A DNA stretch of 64,000 nucleotides from Sinohyriopsis cumingii (taxonomy: Eukaryota; Mollusca; Bivalvia; Unionida; Unionidae), in NCBI GenBank assembly GCA_028554795.2, contig CM068828.1:7829720-7893719 (forward strand). The letters are read 5' to 3'. The notes beneath the pieces were generated by a model. The model made no database searches, had not been told where the DNA came from, and saw only the letters and a program-made list of their open reading frames with translations. The position numbers were made by a program, and so were the translations under genes. Shown here in pieces: positions 51,335 through 64,000 of this stretch (positions within the stretch are counted from its first letter, which is position 1; every line of letters begins with the position of its first letter).

Positions 51335-52330
51335 CTGTATTTGATACAATACATTTAATTCAAAGGCCATATTGAATACAATGCATACATTTAATAGGCT
51401 ATATTCGATACAACACAGACATTTAAAAGGCCATATTCGATGCAACACATATGTTAAAAAGGTCATATTCGATACAAGACACACATTTAAAAGGTCATAT
51501 TCGATACAACACAGACATTCAAAGGTCATATTCGATACTATATATATATATAAGACCACATTCAATACAAGACAATTATTTAAAAGGCCTTATTCAGTAT
51601 ACAACACTGACATTTAAAAGTCCACATTCGATATAACATAGACACTTAAAAGATCATGTTCGATAAATTCAAATATTTAAAGAGCACTATTCAATACAAC
51701 ACATATATATTTCTCAGCAGATGTTTTCATTCCCCACATATCGAGACAGAATCAATTAAGGCTACTTTTATATATTTAAAATTATAAACATTTTAATTAT
51801 GTCATTTACTTAAGAAAGTAATAACAGTTTTTTCTTATTCGTGATTAGTTACTGACGTGTTTGCTTCAGGCGCATTATGCATTTTTTCTGCTTTACATTG
51901 GTGCATTTTTCATACTTAATACTGAATTAGAATTGTAAAATGAAAACTGAAAGAGCCGTATACAATACAACAGACATTTAAAATGCTATATTCGATACAT
52001 CACAGACATTTGAAAGGCCATATTTGATACAACACAGACATTTAAAAGGCCATATTCAATACAACACGTGTTTTGAAGCAGATGTTTTCATTCCAAAGGA
52101 AAATGGATCAAGAATACTTTGTAATATTTATATTTATAAACATTTTAATTATTGTCATTTACTTAAGACATTTATAAAAGCTTTTCGTAAAATTCGAACT
52201 TAATGATAATTAGTTACTGATATGTTTGCCTCGTGCACATTATGCATTTTCTCTGCTTTAAGTTGGTGTATTTTTCATATATAATGCTGAATAAAGACTG
52301 TAAAATGAAAACTGCAAGAGTCGTAATGTT
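51335..52330. repeat. ~31 bp tandem repeats inside a ~360 bp duplication
   Basis: Degenerate units with AAAAGGYCATATTCGATACA and ACACAGACATTT fill 51335-51710 and 51955-52065. The sequence after each array (AGCAGATGTTTTCATTCC, AAACATTTTAATTA, TTATGCATTTT, AAATGAAAACTG) is also duplicated at ~51710-51955 and ~52075-52330. Confidence 0.85.
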
Positions 52331-53855
52331 GTAACTGTATGATTATCGATACTGATCGTATAGTAATGTGTATTCAATAACAAACATGGAATATTTACAC
52401 TGAAACATCTGAAATATATAATGTATTGACTAAAGTTTATTTGTTATTCATGTGCGAAATAGTTGATATTAACTCTGATTCCAAGTATGCGTTTCCATCA
52501 GAGTAGTGCCTGGGAGTTCAGCCATTTCTAACATCAATGAACACACGTTATAATGCATGCAATGGAGATTTCTTGGAAAGGCAGAAGAGAGGTTAAATCA
52601 CATAATTAATATTACTATGGCAACAATGTTTGATTCGGTTTTATATAATAAGGATTTAGTAAGATCAACTGGGTTGATTCAAATTTTATCATGCAAGTTC
52701 ACATTTTTTGTTGTATGCAAAATGATTTGAGAGCAAGATTGTTTATCATATAATGTTTTTGATCATCATCAATTTTTGCGATGAAAAAAAAATAGTTTGA
52801 AATTTAGTTATTTAGGTGGCATAAATATGCAATTAGGTTAATTAATGGAATGTTTTACACTTCTCATCATGACCACACTCAAACGGGAGACAAGTAAAGG
52901 CTGAGCTTGTCGTATTTGCCTCCCCTATTCCGTTGAGCCATGTAGATGTATAGTCTTGCATATGACAGCTAAAGACGGCAAAAGCTGAACGATTACATTG
53001 AACAAGAAACACTAGATTTTTATTATAATATTTTGGAAGCAACAGAAATAAAGCGATGAAACAATCCATTTGGGTAAGCATTTTGGTTGCATTACAAATC
53101 ATTAAAAAAATCTAAATAGGTTTCTGCTTTGTATTTTGTTTTGAAACAGAAATAAGGCGATGATTTGTTTACATATGGATCTTCGTATGTTCCTATTGCA
53201 CAAATAAACGAATTGACGAATGAATATATAAATGATGCATATTAATGAATCAATTAGTCTCGGTCATACAGTCTTTTTAAATCCGAAATTACTAACATGA
53301 ACCCTACACAGGCACTGCAACTCTGTTTAAAAAACACCAAAACTTGTAATGTACATTTTTCGAACAAATGTTCCTGTAAAATAAGGTTTATAAAATGAGT
53401 TGAATAATACGATAGGTTAAACGTTGCTGGTGGTATAGTCCTTTCATATTGCTGGACAATTTTCCTATGTTTTGTGTCAGATTGACAGGTGTATCTCGCA
53501 CAAGTCTGTTACATGAAAATGGGAGTCTTATACTGTATTAGTCTGTCACACGAAATTAGGGTCTTTGTTTAACTTGAAGGACAATTACAGCAGTTTATGC
53601 TCAAACTTGTTTTGTTTGTTTTCTTTCATACATGAAAAACCCATATTCCTCGTTAGCATAAATTTATCCTGCATTATTTACGAATAATTGCCTTCAAAAG
53701 CGTGAATATAGCGAATGTTGGCCTACGTATTACCTGACCAATATATGATTGCGGGTATGAAGTTTCACTGGAACAAATAACGCTGTCATAAAAATATTAT
53801 TCTGCAGGGAATGTGCGGCAGTTTGTGAAATGAGGAGTTATTCAGCGGGAATTTA
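52331..53855. other. No gene seen
   Basis: AT-rich, no coding or repeat structure recognised. Confidence 0.5.
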
Positions 53856-54090
53856 AAAACAGAAATGATTGATGTTACACCTAGAGTATGTATGGCCATC
53901 ATGAATGGATGGAACAAAATAGAAATGACTGATGTTACACCTAAAGTCAATATGGCCATCATAAATAGATTAAGAGAAATACATGATTGATGTTGCACCT
54001 AACGTTAATATGGCCGTTGACAATGGATTGAAAACAAAATAGAAATGACTGATGTTAAAGTCAATATGGCCATGATCAATGGACTGAGAA
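53856..54090. repeat. ~57 bp degenerate tandem repeat, four units
   Basis: Units with ATTGATGTTACACCTA and ATATGGCCATCAT and variable ends. Confidence 0.85.
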
Positions 54091-54530
54091 GAAAAGAAAA
54101 CAAATTCTGACACAATTGTTGCAAATAATTACGAAATAAATGTACATTCAAACGCAGAAGCTCGATCTCAGCGTATTTATTTAAAATAAAAAAAAATGAT
54201 AAAACACACAATGAGAAAAATTTATCAGATTTATAATTTTCGTCTCAATTATCGAGAACCTATTTTGAAGAAACAAATTGTGGTTTCTTTGAAATACTAC
54301 TTGCCCTCCCCCCTTAAATATAATCCCCTTTCTCCTAAAACAAATTCGCCATTTTCTACTTGATCATAGGTGTTCGTATTTCTCCATTATAAATCAACAA
54401 GGCAAATGTTTAATGTGCTGTTCGAATTTCTCTACCTTATAATAAGATTACGTAAATGAGATGTCCAAATTCTTCTTTCAGACTTTAGCAGTACTTTTAA
54501 CGATTAGATCGTTTGTAATATGCTTGAAAA
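54091..54530. other. No gene seen
   Basis: AT-rich spacer. Confidence 0.5.
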
Positions 54531-54925
54531 GTTTCAATGACCAATAAGACTTGCTTGAAAAAATTAGAATGACCACTAAGACTTGCTTGAAAAAATTTGA
54601 ATTACCAGTGAGACTTGCTTGAAAAAATTAGAATGACCAGTAAGACTTGCTTGAAAAATTTGAATTACCAGTGAGACTTGCTTGAAAAAATTAGAATGAC
54701 CAGTGAGACTTGCTTGAAAAAATTAGAATGACCAGTGAGACTTGCTTGAAAAAATTAGAATGACCAGTGAGACTTGCTTGAAAAAATTAGAATGACTAGT
54801 AGGAGCTACTTGGACAAAAATTAAAATGACCAGTTAAAATGATTTGTAAGACCTACTTTGAAAAAGAAAAGAATGACCAGTAAAATCTACTATGGAAAAA
54901 ATGAGAATGACCAGTAGGACCTAGA
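54531..54925. repeat. 32 bp tandem repeat, about 12 units
   Basis: Unit with GACCAGTGAGACTTGCTTGA then AAAAATTAGAAT. Central units are nearly identical and the right edge degenerates. Confidence 0.92.
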
Positions 54926-57215
54926 TATTCATACTATATTATAATCCGTAGATCCCTGTTCTTTGTCTCGGTTCATCTAAAACTTGCATATAAATAAAAC
55001 AAACACCTTTTTCTGTCTGTGTTCGCAATATGTGACTATATGCTACACAGAATCCCTCGTTTTTACATTACCTGCCTGTACCATCAATAAAGTTCTACAT
55101 TAGTAGCTTTCTAAGATTTTTATACATACCCAGTCAATCTTAAATGCTTAATCTGGTGTATGATACAGCAGTTCAATCCGTATTTCTGTATTACACAGCC
55201 AGACTCAAGCTTCTTAGTGTCTTCTTTGACGTCCGCAGCTATATCTTTTTAGACTGAGTGAACTGAACTTTTATAATCCCAATTCGTTTTGAACTGCATT
55301 CAAATAGTAAAGCTAAACATTTTTAGAAGGGGGGGGGGGGGTGAAATAAATAAATCGTGTTTTGTTCTGAGTAGCGAAAAGAATTGACGGCCTAGACATC
55401 CATACACCATATCCACTTCTTTCTTTCCGCCGACTCACAACAAAACAAGTATGCAGTTCTGCGTATTTATAACACATAACAACAAACTGAGCCCTCGTCA
55501 AGGTAGGTAATGCAGCCGATAATTTTAAACTCGCTCAGTCTTCATCAATTTTCAACATAAATTTCGGAAATTCGCTTAAGAAATTGTTACCGAATAATGT
55601 ATTTAAATTTCACATGTTCAAGTAAAAGAGTCAATGGATGGATGGATGGATGGACGGATGGATGCATGCATGCATGCATGTATGAATGTATAGATTACTG
55701 CATTTGTATGGGAAAATATGAACGAATTTTGTTCTGAGTAATACTGCACGACCTTAAGAGTACAATATTATTTCAAGAAAACGAAAACTTTAAACATTTT
55801 TTAATTATATATTCATTTCGTTTTCCTACCAAGGCTTAATAATAAAGGAATAATCAACCAGAAACAAAGTAATTGAATTGATGTTATATTTCAGAATACA
55901 TACACAACAGTAGATTTATCAATACACAGTAACAATATTAATGTGCACATAGTGCTATCCAGCGACTTTTGAACTTTGTCGCAAGTTCGACATCAATTTA
56001 AAAAAGAATTATCGTTTTGGTCTATTTAAAATTGAAATTTAGAGTCATGTGACTATTTTTGTAGATCCTAGAGAGTACTGGCAATAGTCTGACCCATTCT
56101 ATTTGCGAAAAGTACGAATATTTTTCCTAAGTAACTGTTGAAATGACCATAATGAAACTTTGAATTACTGAGTCTCTCACGGTTGTTGTTGACATTACGA
56201 ATATCACGTTCATTCGTTTGCTTGTTTTCAAGTTTCACTTGTGACTCAGTTAACTCGTCCGTTAACTTTATCATCTATATTTTCAAATGGATGAAACAGC
56301 TTATTTAGTTCATCCACAAAATAAATCCAATTAAGCAAAAGCAAAAGCATGTGATAAATGTGCGCCGTACATTGTTTGTTTGCAAAGTTATTATTAATAC
56401 GATGTACTATTTTTAGACGCGTGTCGTGCGTTATGAAAAAAAAGAACACTACTGCACCATTCTGACAATGTAAAGTTAACGGAGAAAAAAAACGAGCATA
56501 TAATAAGTATGCATGTTGGTCGTTGTTGCATAAAATACCTTGGTTCAATATACTTTATTACGCTTATATAAACTTAAAGATGTTACATTGTGCTCATACA
56601 CCCAATCCGGATAACAAGAAATATAACAAAAACAGATGTGGCGAGCTGACCTAGGCGGTTGCAAAAAGAGACAAAATGTTTTATCTCGAAATACATGGAC
56701 AGCATGATAAAGTTTCGAAATTTAAAAAAAAAAAAAACATCGTCCAAGTTTGTAAGCCACTGCATTTTTTTGGTCACTGTCGATCCCACAAAAAATATTA
56801 TTTGCGCATGTCCAGACATTACATCCGGTTGCATTATCGATTATTTAATCATTTGCATAGGTCTACAAGTAGCATTACGAAAGAATATCACTACGGTCAT
56901 GAGAATGTTTTACCTATGTTGTCAGATATATTCAACCAAGACGTGTTAAAACCTGAATCTCGTCAAATTAAGAGATAACATCTGTTTTGCAGTCCCAAGT
57001 AGAGCGAGGTACGGCATGCAGATTGTCATTGGTGTATAGCGGTCAGTTGTGAACTTAATGTGTCTAAAATAGAGGAGGCGGATGGAGTGTGGGCTAAACA
57101 CACGTTTATTGAACTTGGTAAACGTTGCATCCTACAGTGCGAGGATAGATACATGCAAATTCATTGAAGAAAAATCATTAATGAATCAATTTATTAGAGC
57201 AGAATTTAAGAATTG

Positions 57216-57288
<73 letters not shown>

Positions 57289-58500
57289 TTTTACTGCTCT
57301 AACGTACTCAGTGAGCAGCCTTGTGCATTTAGTAGCCCATGTGATTTCATATCTATAATCGATTTTTATTTTTACAACAGCCTATCTATATGTATATTAT
57401 ATATCCTTGTTGTCACAGTCGAACTTTTCCTGCAAAATGAAACTCATGAAATGAAACCTTTTGCTCGCCGAAACAAACGGTATTTTATGTGGATTGTACA
57501 CGCTGCCAAAACACACTTGCTGACGCATGCTATTTCTAGACTGATCAATGTTCTACCAGAGTATATAATGGTTTATATTGATCTCTACTAGTCGTTGATA
57601 ACGGTATACAAGTTTGGTCTCCAAAATTCAAATACATAGCGAGTACTCAATATATATGTATGCAGGAACATGCAATTCAAGCATTTAAAAATGTTATTTT
57701 TTCGTTAAAAAACATCTTCATCTAATTTAAATACTTGTGTAACTACCTAAGGAAATTTATAAATGCTTATATCTGGTTAAGTCGAGTTACTTTTAAGTGC
57801 AAATATAGGGTGAAGAGAATGGAATACAAATTTGCATTCTGCCTAGTGATACAATGCCTTCCTTCAAGTTTAAAAATTCCATGAAAATGAAAAACAAACA
57901 ACAAAAAAAAACCTACACAAAATGTTGCTTCAAACTAAACGTTTTCATTTACTGCCGGATTAAAAAAATGTTAAAAAATTGATTAGAGTATTCACTTCTT
58001 AAACCACACATGAATACATTAAGTACGTAAGTGTGACCTTACAATCATAAATCCGTTAGCAAACACCATAGTGTTCAATATGGTAGCGATCTAATGCAAC
58101 ATGTTGGGCAATTAAAGTACTCGTAATTAAATTGCAGTGAAAGAATCATTTTAATTTTTAGAGAATAGTTTGCATTGGAGAACATTTTGCCTTCACAACA
58201 TAGGATTGATAAACAGATAAGGACGCTGTATCCACGGCATCGGGATCAACATCCCTTTCCTTTCAATGTCTGTTCCCTTTCTCTGTTTCTGACCTGTCAT
58301 GATCAATCTTCATTTACCACGTGTTGATAGGTGATTTCAGACTTGAACCCCTCCCCCCCCCCCCGACAGAACTACAAGTATACAATACGTTCAATGCTAT
58401 AAGTATAAGTATACAATGTATTCAATACATTATAATAAATTTCTTTTGGCTTTATAAAAATTCTACATTCAGTATAGGTTTTAAACTTGATTGAAAATAT
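54926..58500. other. No gene; scattered microsatellites
   Basis: G-run at 55328-55341, (GGAT)n/(GCAT)n at 55635-55680, and (TA)n at 57219-57285. The apparent 169-codon frame through 57219 is carried by the (TA)n run and is not a gene. Confidence 0.55.
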
Positions 58501-58506
58501 ATGGCT

Positions 58507-58569
<63 letters not shown>

Positions 58570-58606
58570 GGATGGATGGATGGATGGATGGATGGATGGA
58601 TGGATG

Positions 58607-58649
<43 letters not shown>

Positions 58650-58660
58650 GGACGGAGGGA
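58507..58660. repeat. Compound (GATA)n(GATG)n(GATA)n microsatellite
   Basis: About 150 bp: a GATA block, a central GATG block, then GATA again. Confidence 0.95.
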
Positions 58661-60240
58661 TAGATGGATAGGCCGATAAGTAAGCTCCTCACTCGTGATG
58701 ATATTGATTGGTGGTTTAGGGGCTGATATCAGCTATTCATTAAATCATGCAAAATTCTGCAACCAATTTTTTTGTTGCACACATCAGTATAAACTGTATA
58801 TACTTACAGGTATTTCTCGAGGCTCTGGAGCTACCGTCGGCTGAATGGTTCTTTAGGGGGTATGTACATTATATTTCTGGAGCCAATCCTATGTTTGATG
58901 ACTTGTAAATCTACGTGGAATAGTACAACCCTCTGTCGCGTGGTAAATTTGAATTTCGCGCTAGACACGGCTGTAACCAATTACCGGGATGTGTCTAAAG
59001 TGTACGCATGTTTGTTCTGGAATGATTTGCATGCAGCAAAATTGTACATTTTAATGAACAGGTGACATCAGACCCACATATCTTCCATCAGTATCAACAC
59101 GGGTTTGGGGGGTTGATTTATCGGACTAACGGATGCAGTGACATATGAATAATGCATGGAAGAAAGACGAAAATGTTCAGACAGAAAGAAAAAAAAATTG
59201 AAGTATGGAAGCGGTGGTGGCTATAAAACTTTTATGTCATTAATACATTTACTCTCGTTAAAGATATTATTTGTGTCTGCAGCAAGGCATAAATGGTCTC
59301 TTGTTTACCTACATTCTTACTCACACATGCATTCATATTAAGAAAACTTTATATTCAGAATATCAAACAATGTATATGCAAACACGATCTCGTACTCTGC
59401 GACAGTTTGTTCCCAAGAAAAGACCGTGAAATGGTTCAAAATTCTGAGATTTTCCTCACAAGATGAGAAATCATCTTTATGAAAGTAACCTTGAAGAGGG
59501 ACTGTACTAGTTACAACACAGCAGTTGTTCTGTCATTGATAAAAATAAATAACCCTAATGAGTAGACATAGAAGCTACAGTATAATCAAATAATAACTCC
59601 AATGCAAACTTACACAATCCTTGAATCATAAAAGTCAGGGAAGCAGACATTTTAAATTTGAATTTATTTTTTCCATGTGCAAAGTAACGAGTCTCTACAG
59701 GGGCAAATGAAATGTCATTGGGACACATAGTAACCCAAAGGCAGCAAGCACGTTTGCTTGTATTTGATTGACATTTTAACCCAAAACAATATTTATTTAT
59801 GATTACATCAATTTATGTTAGGTTAATCTTTTTTCAACATAGAGCTAAAACAATAATAAAAAAACAGTTAAATTTATGCGGCTACCTAAACATAATGCTG
59901 GCAATACAATACAGTTCGTCAGTGTATGATCCAGTGAAGGGAGTGCCTGTACTCCTGCGAAATAAGATTACTACAATTTAAAAATACAGCACAATATGAA
60001 AGCCTCACTGTGATGTTCGTGTTTCCTACAGTTCAATACTTTGACTCCATTCTGTTAGTTTCGTCACTTCCTAAATTAATCGTCAACTCAAGATAACAAG
60101 CAAAACAAAACAAAAACAAAATTGACGTGGTTTAGCACTGCTTCTCACACTGGACTTGAACCACTTATTCATGACCCATTGGCTGATTTGGTCACGTGTG
60201 CATGTACATTCATACATCCCTCCTTCCATTCTTATGGCAC
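58661..60240. other. No gene seen
   Basis: AT-rich; only short open frames with no supporting features. Confidence 0.5.
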
Positions 60241-60244
60241 GTGT

Positions 60245-60770
60245 TAGGCTCGAATAAACAGTAACACAAAAAAGAGTGAAAACAACAAAATCTGAAAAAA
60301 TGCAATAATTTATTTCCCTAGAAAATTCTGTAAAAATGAAAAAAATTATGAACTTACGGTTTTAAGAATCACATCCAAATGAAGCCAAGAATAATACAAG
60401 AATTCAATTTTTAAGTCGAAATAGCAAAATGTTCTACTGATTTCAAGTTCGAATCCCGACGAAACATCCAAGATGGAAGACGATGACGTATGGTGAAATC
60501 TGTAGTGTTGAATTCAACAGTTCTTTGTAGAAACAAGAATTATCTCCGGTTTAAGAAATCAAAATAAATTTCTTATAAGAACTATCTTTGATTAAGAATC
60601 TCACAGGAGCACATGTATTTTCCAGTAAAATAACAGAATTTATCCTTTTGAATCCAAATAATTTGAAATAACTCCAAACAGCAGAACATACAACTTCTAG
60701 TGTACGAAAAAACAATGCTGCAACTGAGAATAATTTTCCAAAGTAGAGGTTATATCTTATCCTAAAACGT
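60245..60770. repeat. Diverged direct repeat, copy 1 (LTR-like?)
   Basis: Shares, in order and orientation, patches with 63355-63900: AACAGTAACAC / GTAACAGAAAGAG, TTTCCCTAGAA / TTTCCTAGAA, CGACGAAA / CCCGAAGAAA, GATGACGT, and AATAATTTGAA. Confidence 0.5.
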
Positions 60771-61189
60771 AAAAAAGGGGTCACGTGATCATCTTCTGGA
60801 AGCTTATAGAAAGCAAGTAATTGTTAAAGGTCATGTACACCCATTGTGACCCTGCCGAAAACCAATCATTTTACTCTAAGAAATAAAAAGTAAAAAAAAA
60901 TTGTTTACATCTTAAACCCTAAGTGCCATCATGACCTCGACAACAAGCAATCATTTTCAAATAAAGATAGAACTTGTTTACGTGATTGCCACCAATTTTG
61001 AAACAAGGTCAGGATTTAGATCAACACCTGGTGTTTATAAACAGTCAAGGTCAAACTATTTTCTGAAAAATGTATCATCTCTAGTGAACGTTCCAGACCT
61101 AAAATTTGACCCCTGACCCGATTAGATAGATTTGGGAAGGCCAAATTGTGTTAAAGACTTTATCAAAGCTTTTACTATTTTATTTTTTT

Positions 61190-61618
61190 TTATTTTATAT
61201 TCCTCAAGAGAATTGCCTCTGGAAACCTTGTTGACGCATACATAATGGTCAACATGTATTGGTTACCTGACTTGGTCTTAGGTAAGGGACCAACACGATC
61301 TACCATAATTCTACTGAATGGTTCGTCAAAGGCAGGAATAGGTTGTAGATGAGCCTTGGGAATTTTCTGATTTGGCTTTCCTACCATTTGACAGGTATGC
61401 CACGATCTACAGTATTTACCAACATCACTTTTGATTTTTGGCCAATAGAAGTGAGTTAAGATCTTGTGATAAGTTTTACTGATCCCTAAATGACCAGCCA
61501 ATGGAAGTTCATGGGTCAGACTGAGTATTACCAGTCTGTAAGGTTTCGGAACTACCATTTGATAGTTCACTGACCATTTGTCATCAGCAGGTACTTCGGG
61601 AAGTCTCCATTTTCTCAT
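61190..61618 (-). pseudogene. Ty3/gypsy integrase fragment
   Basis: An open minus-strand stretch of 142 codons encodes a zinc-binding HHCC segment (H in THELPLAGHLG, then C-x-x-C in CRSWHTCQ). YHKILTHFYWPKI, then IMVDRVGPLPKTKSG with the first catalytic Asp, and STRFPEAI follow. These match the N-terminal half of Ty3/gypsy integrase. It ends before the second Asp and no protease, reverse transcriptase or RNase H is seen in the window. Unlike the Polinton integrase, which lacks this spacing. Confidence 0.9.
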
Positions 61619-63354
61619 AAGAATTCCATTTTAATGAAATAACAGACAGAAACTTCAATAGCTTCAGTTTCACTAATAGCCCTTTGAAACAAACAGGAGA
61701 GCTCATGATCTTTTTCCTGTTCAACGACAAGTGAATGTCGTTTATCACCCGATTAGAATCAAGAGAACGAGTCGTTAACAGAGGATCACTGTGATCATTA
61801 TTTTATCTTCCAACTTACAAAGGTTTGTCGGTGTGTTTTGTTTTCAATGGAATATGTTCAAAATTTGTCAATACAATTTTAAGGATATATTAGCAGATCA
61901 TCTATGTACGCATTGAAGTTAGCCAATACGGTGTCATTTTGTCTTCCAAAATATATACCTAGGCAATTGCAAATTTTACTGCTTTAGATATTATCTCTCT
62001 AGTAAAAAGGTAAACATTCGAGCCAGATTTTGCTATTAATTAATACCAACAGAAATTATATTTTGATTTTTCATGCATGTTTTTTGGCTGCTTGTTTACA
62101 GTTGATGCATTACGAAATGTTTTAGCTCAGTATTGATAAAGACACTTGTATATCTGTATATTATATATATTAGTAGCTTAAAAACATGAAGTTTATAATA
62201 TATAATACACAATGGTATGTCTGAGTGATCGGGAGAAAGTGAATCAGTAAGATGAATACAAGATCTGCTATTGATCCCGTGCCTTCCCTTGTAGTTTCCT
62301 CGCATCACTTGTATTATTGTCATTTTTGACAAAATATATTCATGGATATTTTGTGCCCCTCTTCAATTATTTCGAGCAAATGCAAGACATATATATCTAA
62401 AATTACGTTTCAAAAATAAAATACATATTTAAAATGAAACTTTATCAAGTTGATCGAGTTGGACTCTTGATATATGGGGTTGCTGATATGGTATCACGGT
62501 ACCAATTGTTTTTCCATAGACCTCAATGCTAATGTTTTGTGAAATAAATATACTTTCTATCTTACTTCAGCATGCATGTCACACACTGTCATAGAGAACA
62601 ATGTTAGGTTGTCAGTTTGACAAGGATAAAACCAGGTACTCCACTGCATTTAAGAGAGATAGCTCTACTGAAACTAGACAGGGGTAAGAGCTATCTAGTC
62701 ACAACAGGCACATTTTCAGCGATGTGTACCACATTTTAAAAAATCATAAAATATACCAAATATGAACTAGATATAAAAAATATAATCTCACATGTTTCCA
62801 AGAGGCTTAACGTTTTTAAGCATAACAGAAAGTACAACTCTTACATAATGCACCAGTCTAAGTTAGTGTTGTTTATTTCTGAATACAATGTTCCCTACAC
62901 CTTAAGCTCTGCCCACTTGGGGTTGTACAATTGGTACCGTTATATCATGTATGTTTATCGCCACAAAATGTCGGGCTTGGGACACTATAGTGGGCGACCT
63001 GTCAAGAGGAGTCATTTCGAGCAATTTGGTTATCATTCTGATGAGAAAACATACACACATACATATAAACACACACATTGCTTAAGTAACAAAACAGAAA
63101 CTGACATAGAAACTGTACGAGGAACTGAAGTAGTACCGAATCAATTTGGATATGCTCCATTTTGCACGCTTTTGCAAGGATTTGCCATAGTCAGATCATA
63201 GTATACTCAAGTTAGAAAAACTCAAAATAATTTGAAGGGTGCATGGTATTGCTCAACTTTGCAGTGTGTGTGCACAGCCATAGTTATTTTATAGAAGAAA
63301 GATGCTATACGCGATATATGTCTATGCAATGTGTTACTAATCTATGCTCTTAAA
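61619..63354. other. No other gene in the putative retroelement
   Basis: AT-rich. A 117-codon open frame at 62848-63201 has no recognisable domain and is not proposed as a gene. Confidence 0.45.
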
Positions 63355-63900
63355 GTAAGTAACAGAAAGAGTGAAAGACAACAAACTTTGTAAAATTTAA
63401 CAAATAGTTTTATTTTCCTAGAATACAAAAGTGAAAATGAGAACAAAAGAGCTTACGCTATTGAGAATTAAAACCCAAAATAACCAAAGAATTGCAGACA
63501 CAAGTCCCAGTAATTGAAAATCCTGAATGAAAGTGAGTACAAGTCCCGAAGAAATCCAAAAACTAAAGGTGATGACGTGTCTGTTATAGCTTATAAAGTG
63601 TTGGTGCATCAACAGTCTTTTGTTGAATCACAGTGCTATAATTCCAGGTTTGAATTCAGTATAAATTTAGGTAAATATCCTTGTCCAAGAATTGTATCAG
63701 AGCATTTTTGTATTTCCATAGAAAATACTCTCTCGAATTCAATAATTTGAACAAAAAGATTTATCCAAGCTGGACACAAGATAATACAACGTCAAATTGC
63801 TAGATGTTAAAGTACGAATGACCAAGTCCTCACAATTGCAAGATTATATAGTTCACTAGTTGACCTCAGGCCACAATTAGCATCTTCTAAAAGAAAACCA
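63355..63900. repeat. Diverged direct repeat, copy 2 (LTR-like?)
   Basis: Second copy of the repeat at 60245-60770, 3.1 kb away in the same orientation, so that the integrase fragment lies between. Too diverged for me to fix ends or find TG...CA termini. Confidence 0.45.
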
Positions 63901-64000
63901 TTACCTAATGGAAAATAACCATCTAGAATGATCCTGATGTTTACAAAATCAAACATATAACCTGGATTACACTCAGGAAATTCCAAAACTTAGACCCAAA

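Noticed and set aside
57082..57591. 169-codon plus-strand frame
   Set aside because: Held open by the (TA)n run at 57219-57285; no domain on either side.
62848..63201. 117-codon plus-strand frame
   Set aside because: No recognisable domain, odd composition and a CACACA-type run; likely chance.

Overview
This is nuclear DNA from an invertebrate animal. The large gene has spliceosomal introns, tRNA-derived SINEs and CR1-like, Penelope-like and Ty3/gypsy-like retroelement remains are present, and AT-rich intergenic DNA is full of micro- and minisatellites. A mollusc or another lophotrochozoan is my best guess, from the general style of the repeats and the ZNFX1-type gene; the sequence does not prove it.

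The centre of interest is an almost complete Maverick/Polinton, a self-synthesising virus-like DNA transposon, at 12663-32350 (19.7 kb). It has about 355 bp terminal inverted repeats starting AGTAGT and a 6 bp target duplication that matches at 5 of 6 positions. It carries the full Polinton set: protein-primed DNA polymerase B, packaging ATPase, retrovirus-type integrase with a chromodomain, adenain-like protease, double jelly-roll major capsid protein, minor capsid (penton-type) protein, core and pVI-like proteins and a two-helix membrane protein. It also has accessory genes: a BIR (IAP-type) gene, a zinc-knuckle gene, small F-box-like repeats and a family of coiled-coil genes at the right end. 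At least fifteen stops or frameshifts show that this copy is decaying, although the capsid gene is intact.

The strongest new observation concerns the outermost Polinton genes. Five of them are followed, 5-26 nt after their (reconstructed) stop codons, by what looks like a metazoan replication-dependent histone mRNA 3' end: a 6 bp stem with a UUUC loop, then ACCCA, then a purine-rich GAAAAGA block. Two of the five lie inside the terminal inverted repeats. The right-end genes also share a 30 bp promoter block next to a TATA box, and about eleven genes have a TATA-like box 47-65 bp before the ATG. Early or late transcription may therefore be wired gene by gene, and outer-gene expression may be tied to S phase.

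Left of the element (1-12662) are older relics. A broken capsid locus of a different polinton-like lineage is split by a SINE (1-2421). A second, deleted Polinton related to the intact one lies at about 3.6-8.9 kb and keeps the same promoter block and histone-type hairpin. It contains a 1.6 kb array of 41 bp repeats flanked by 200 bp direct repeats. A second SINE and a broken CR1-like retrotransposon (9.05-12.48 kb) follow.

Right of the element (32351-42600) are microsatellites, a tandemly duplicated ~350 bp segment with ISRE-like, CCAAT and splice-donor motifs, a Penelope-like remnant bounded by inverted repeats, and a 63 bp minisatellite. A ZNFX1-like antiviral RNA helicase gene follows. 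I could join its coding exons at 42623-42681, 43045-49493 and 50288-50367 (2195 residues). The duplicated segment may be its promoter and first exon, with a large 5' UTR intron. From 50.4 to 64 kb I see tandem repeats, microsatellites and a degenerate Ty3/gypsy integrase fragment between diverged direct repeats, but no convincing host gene.
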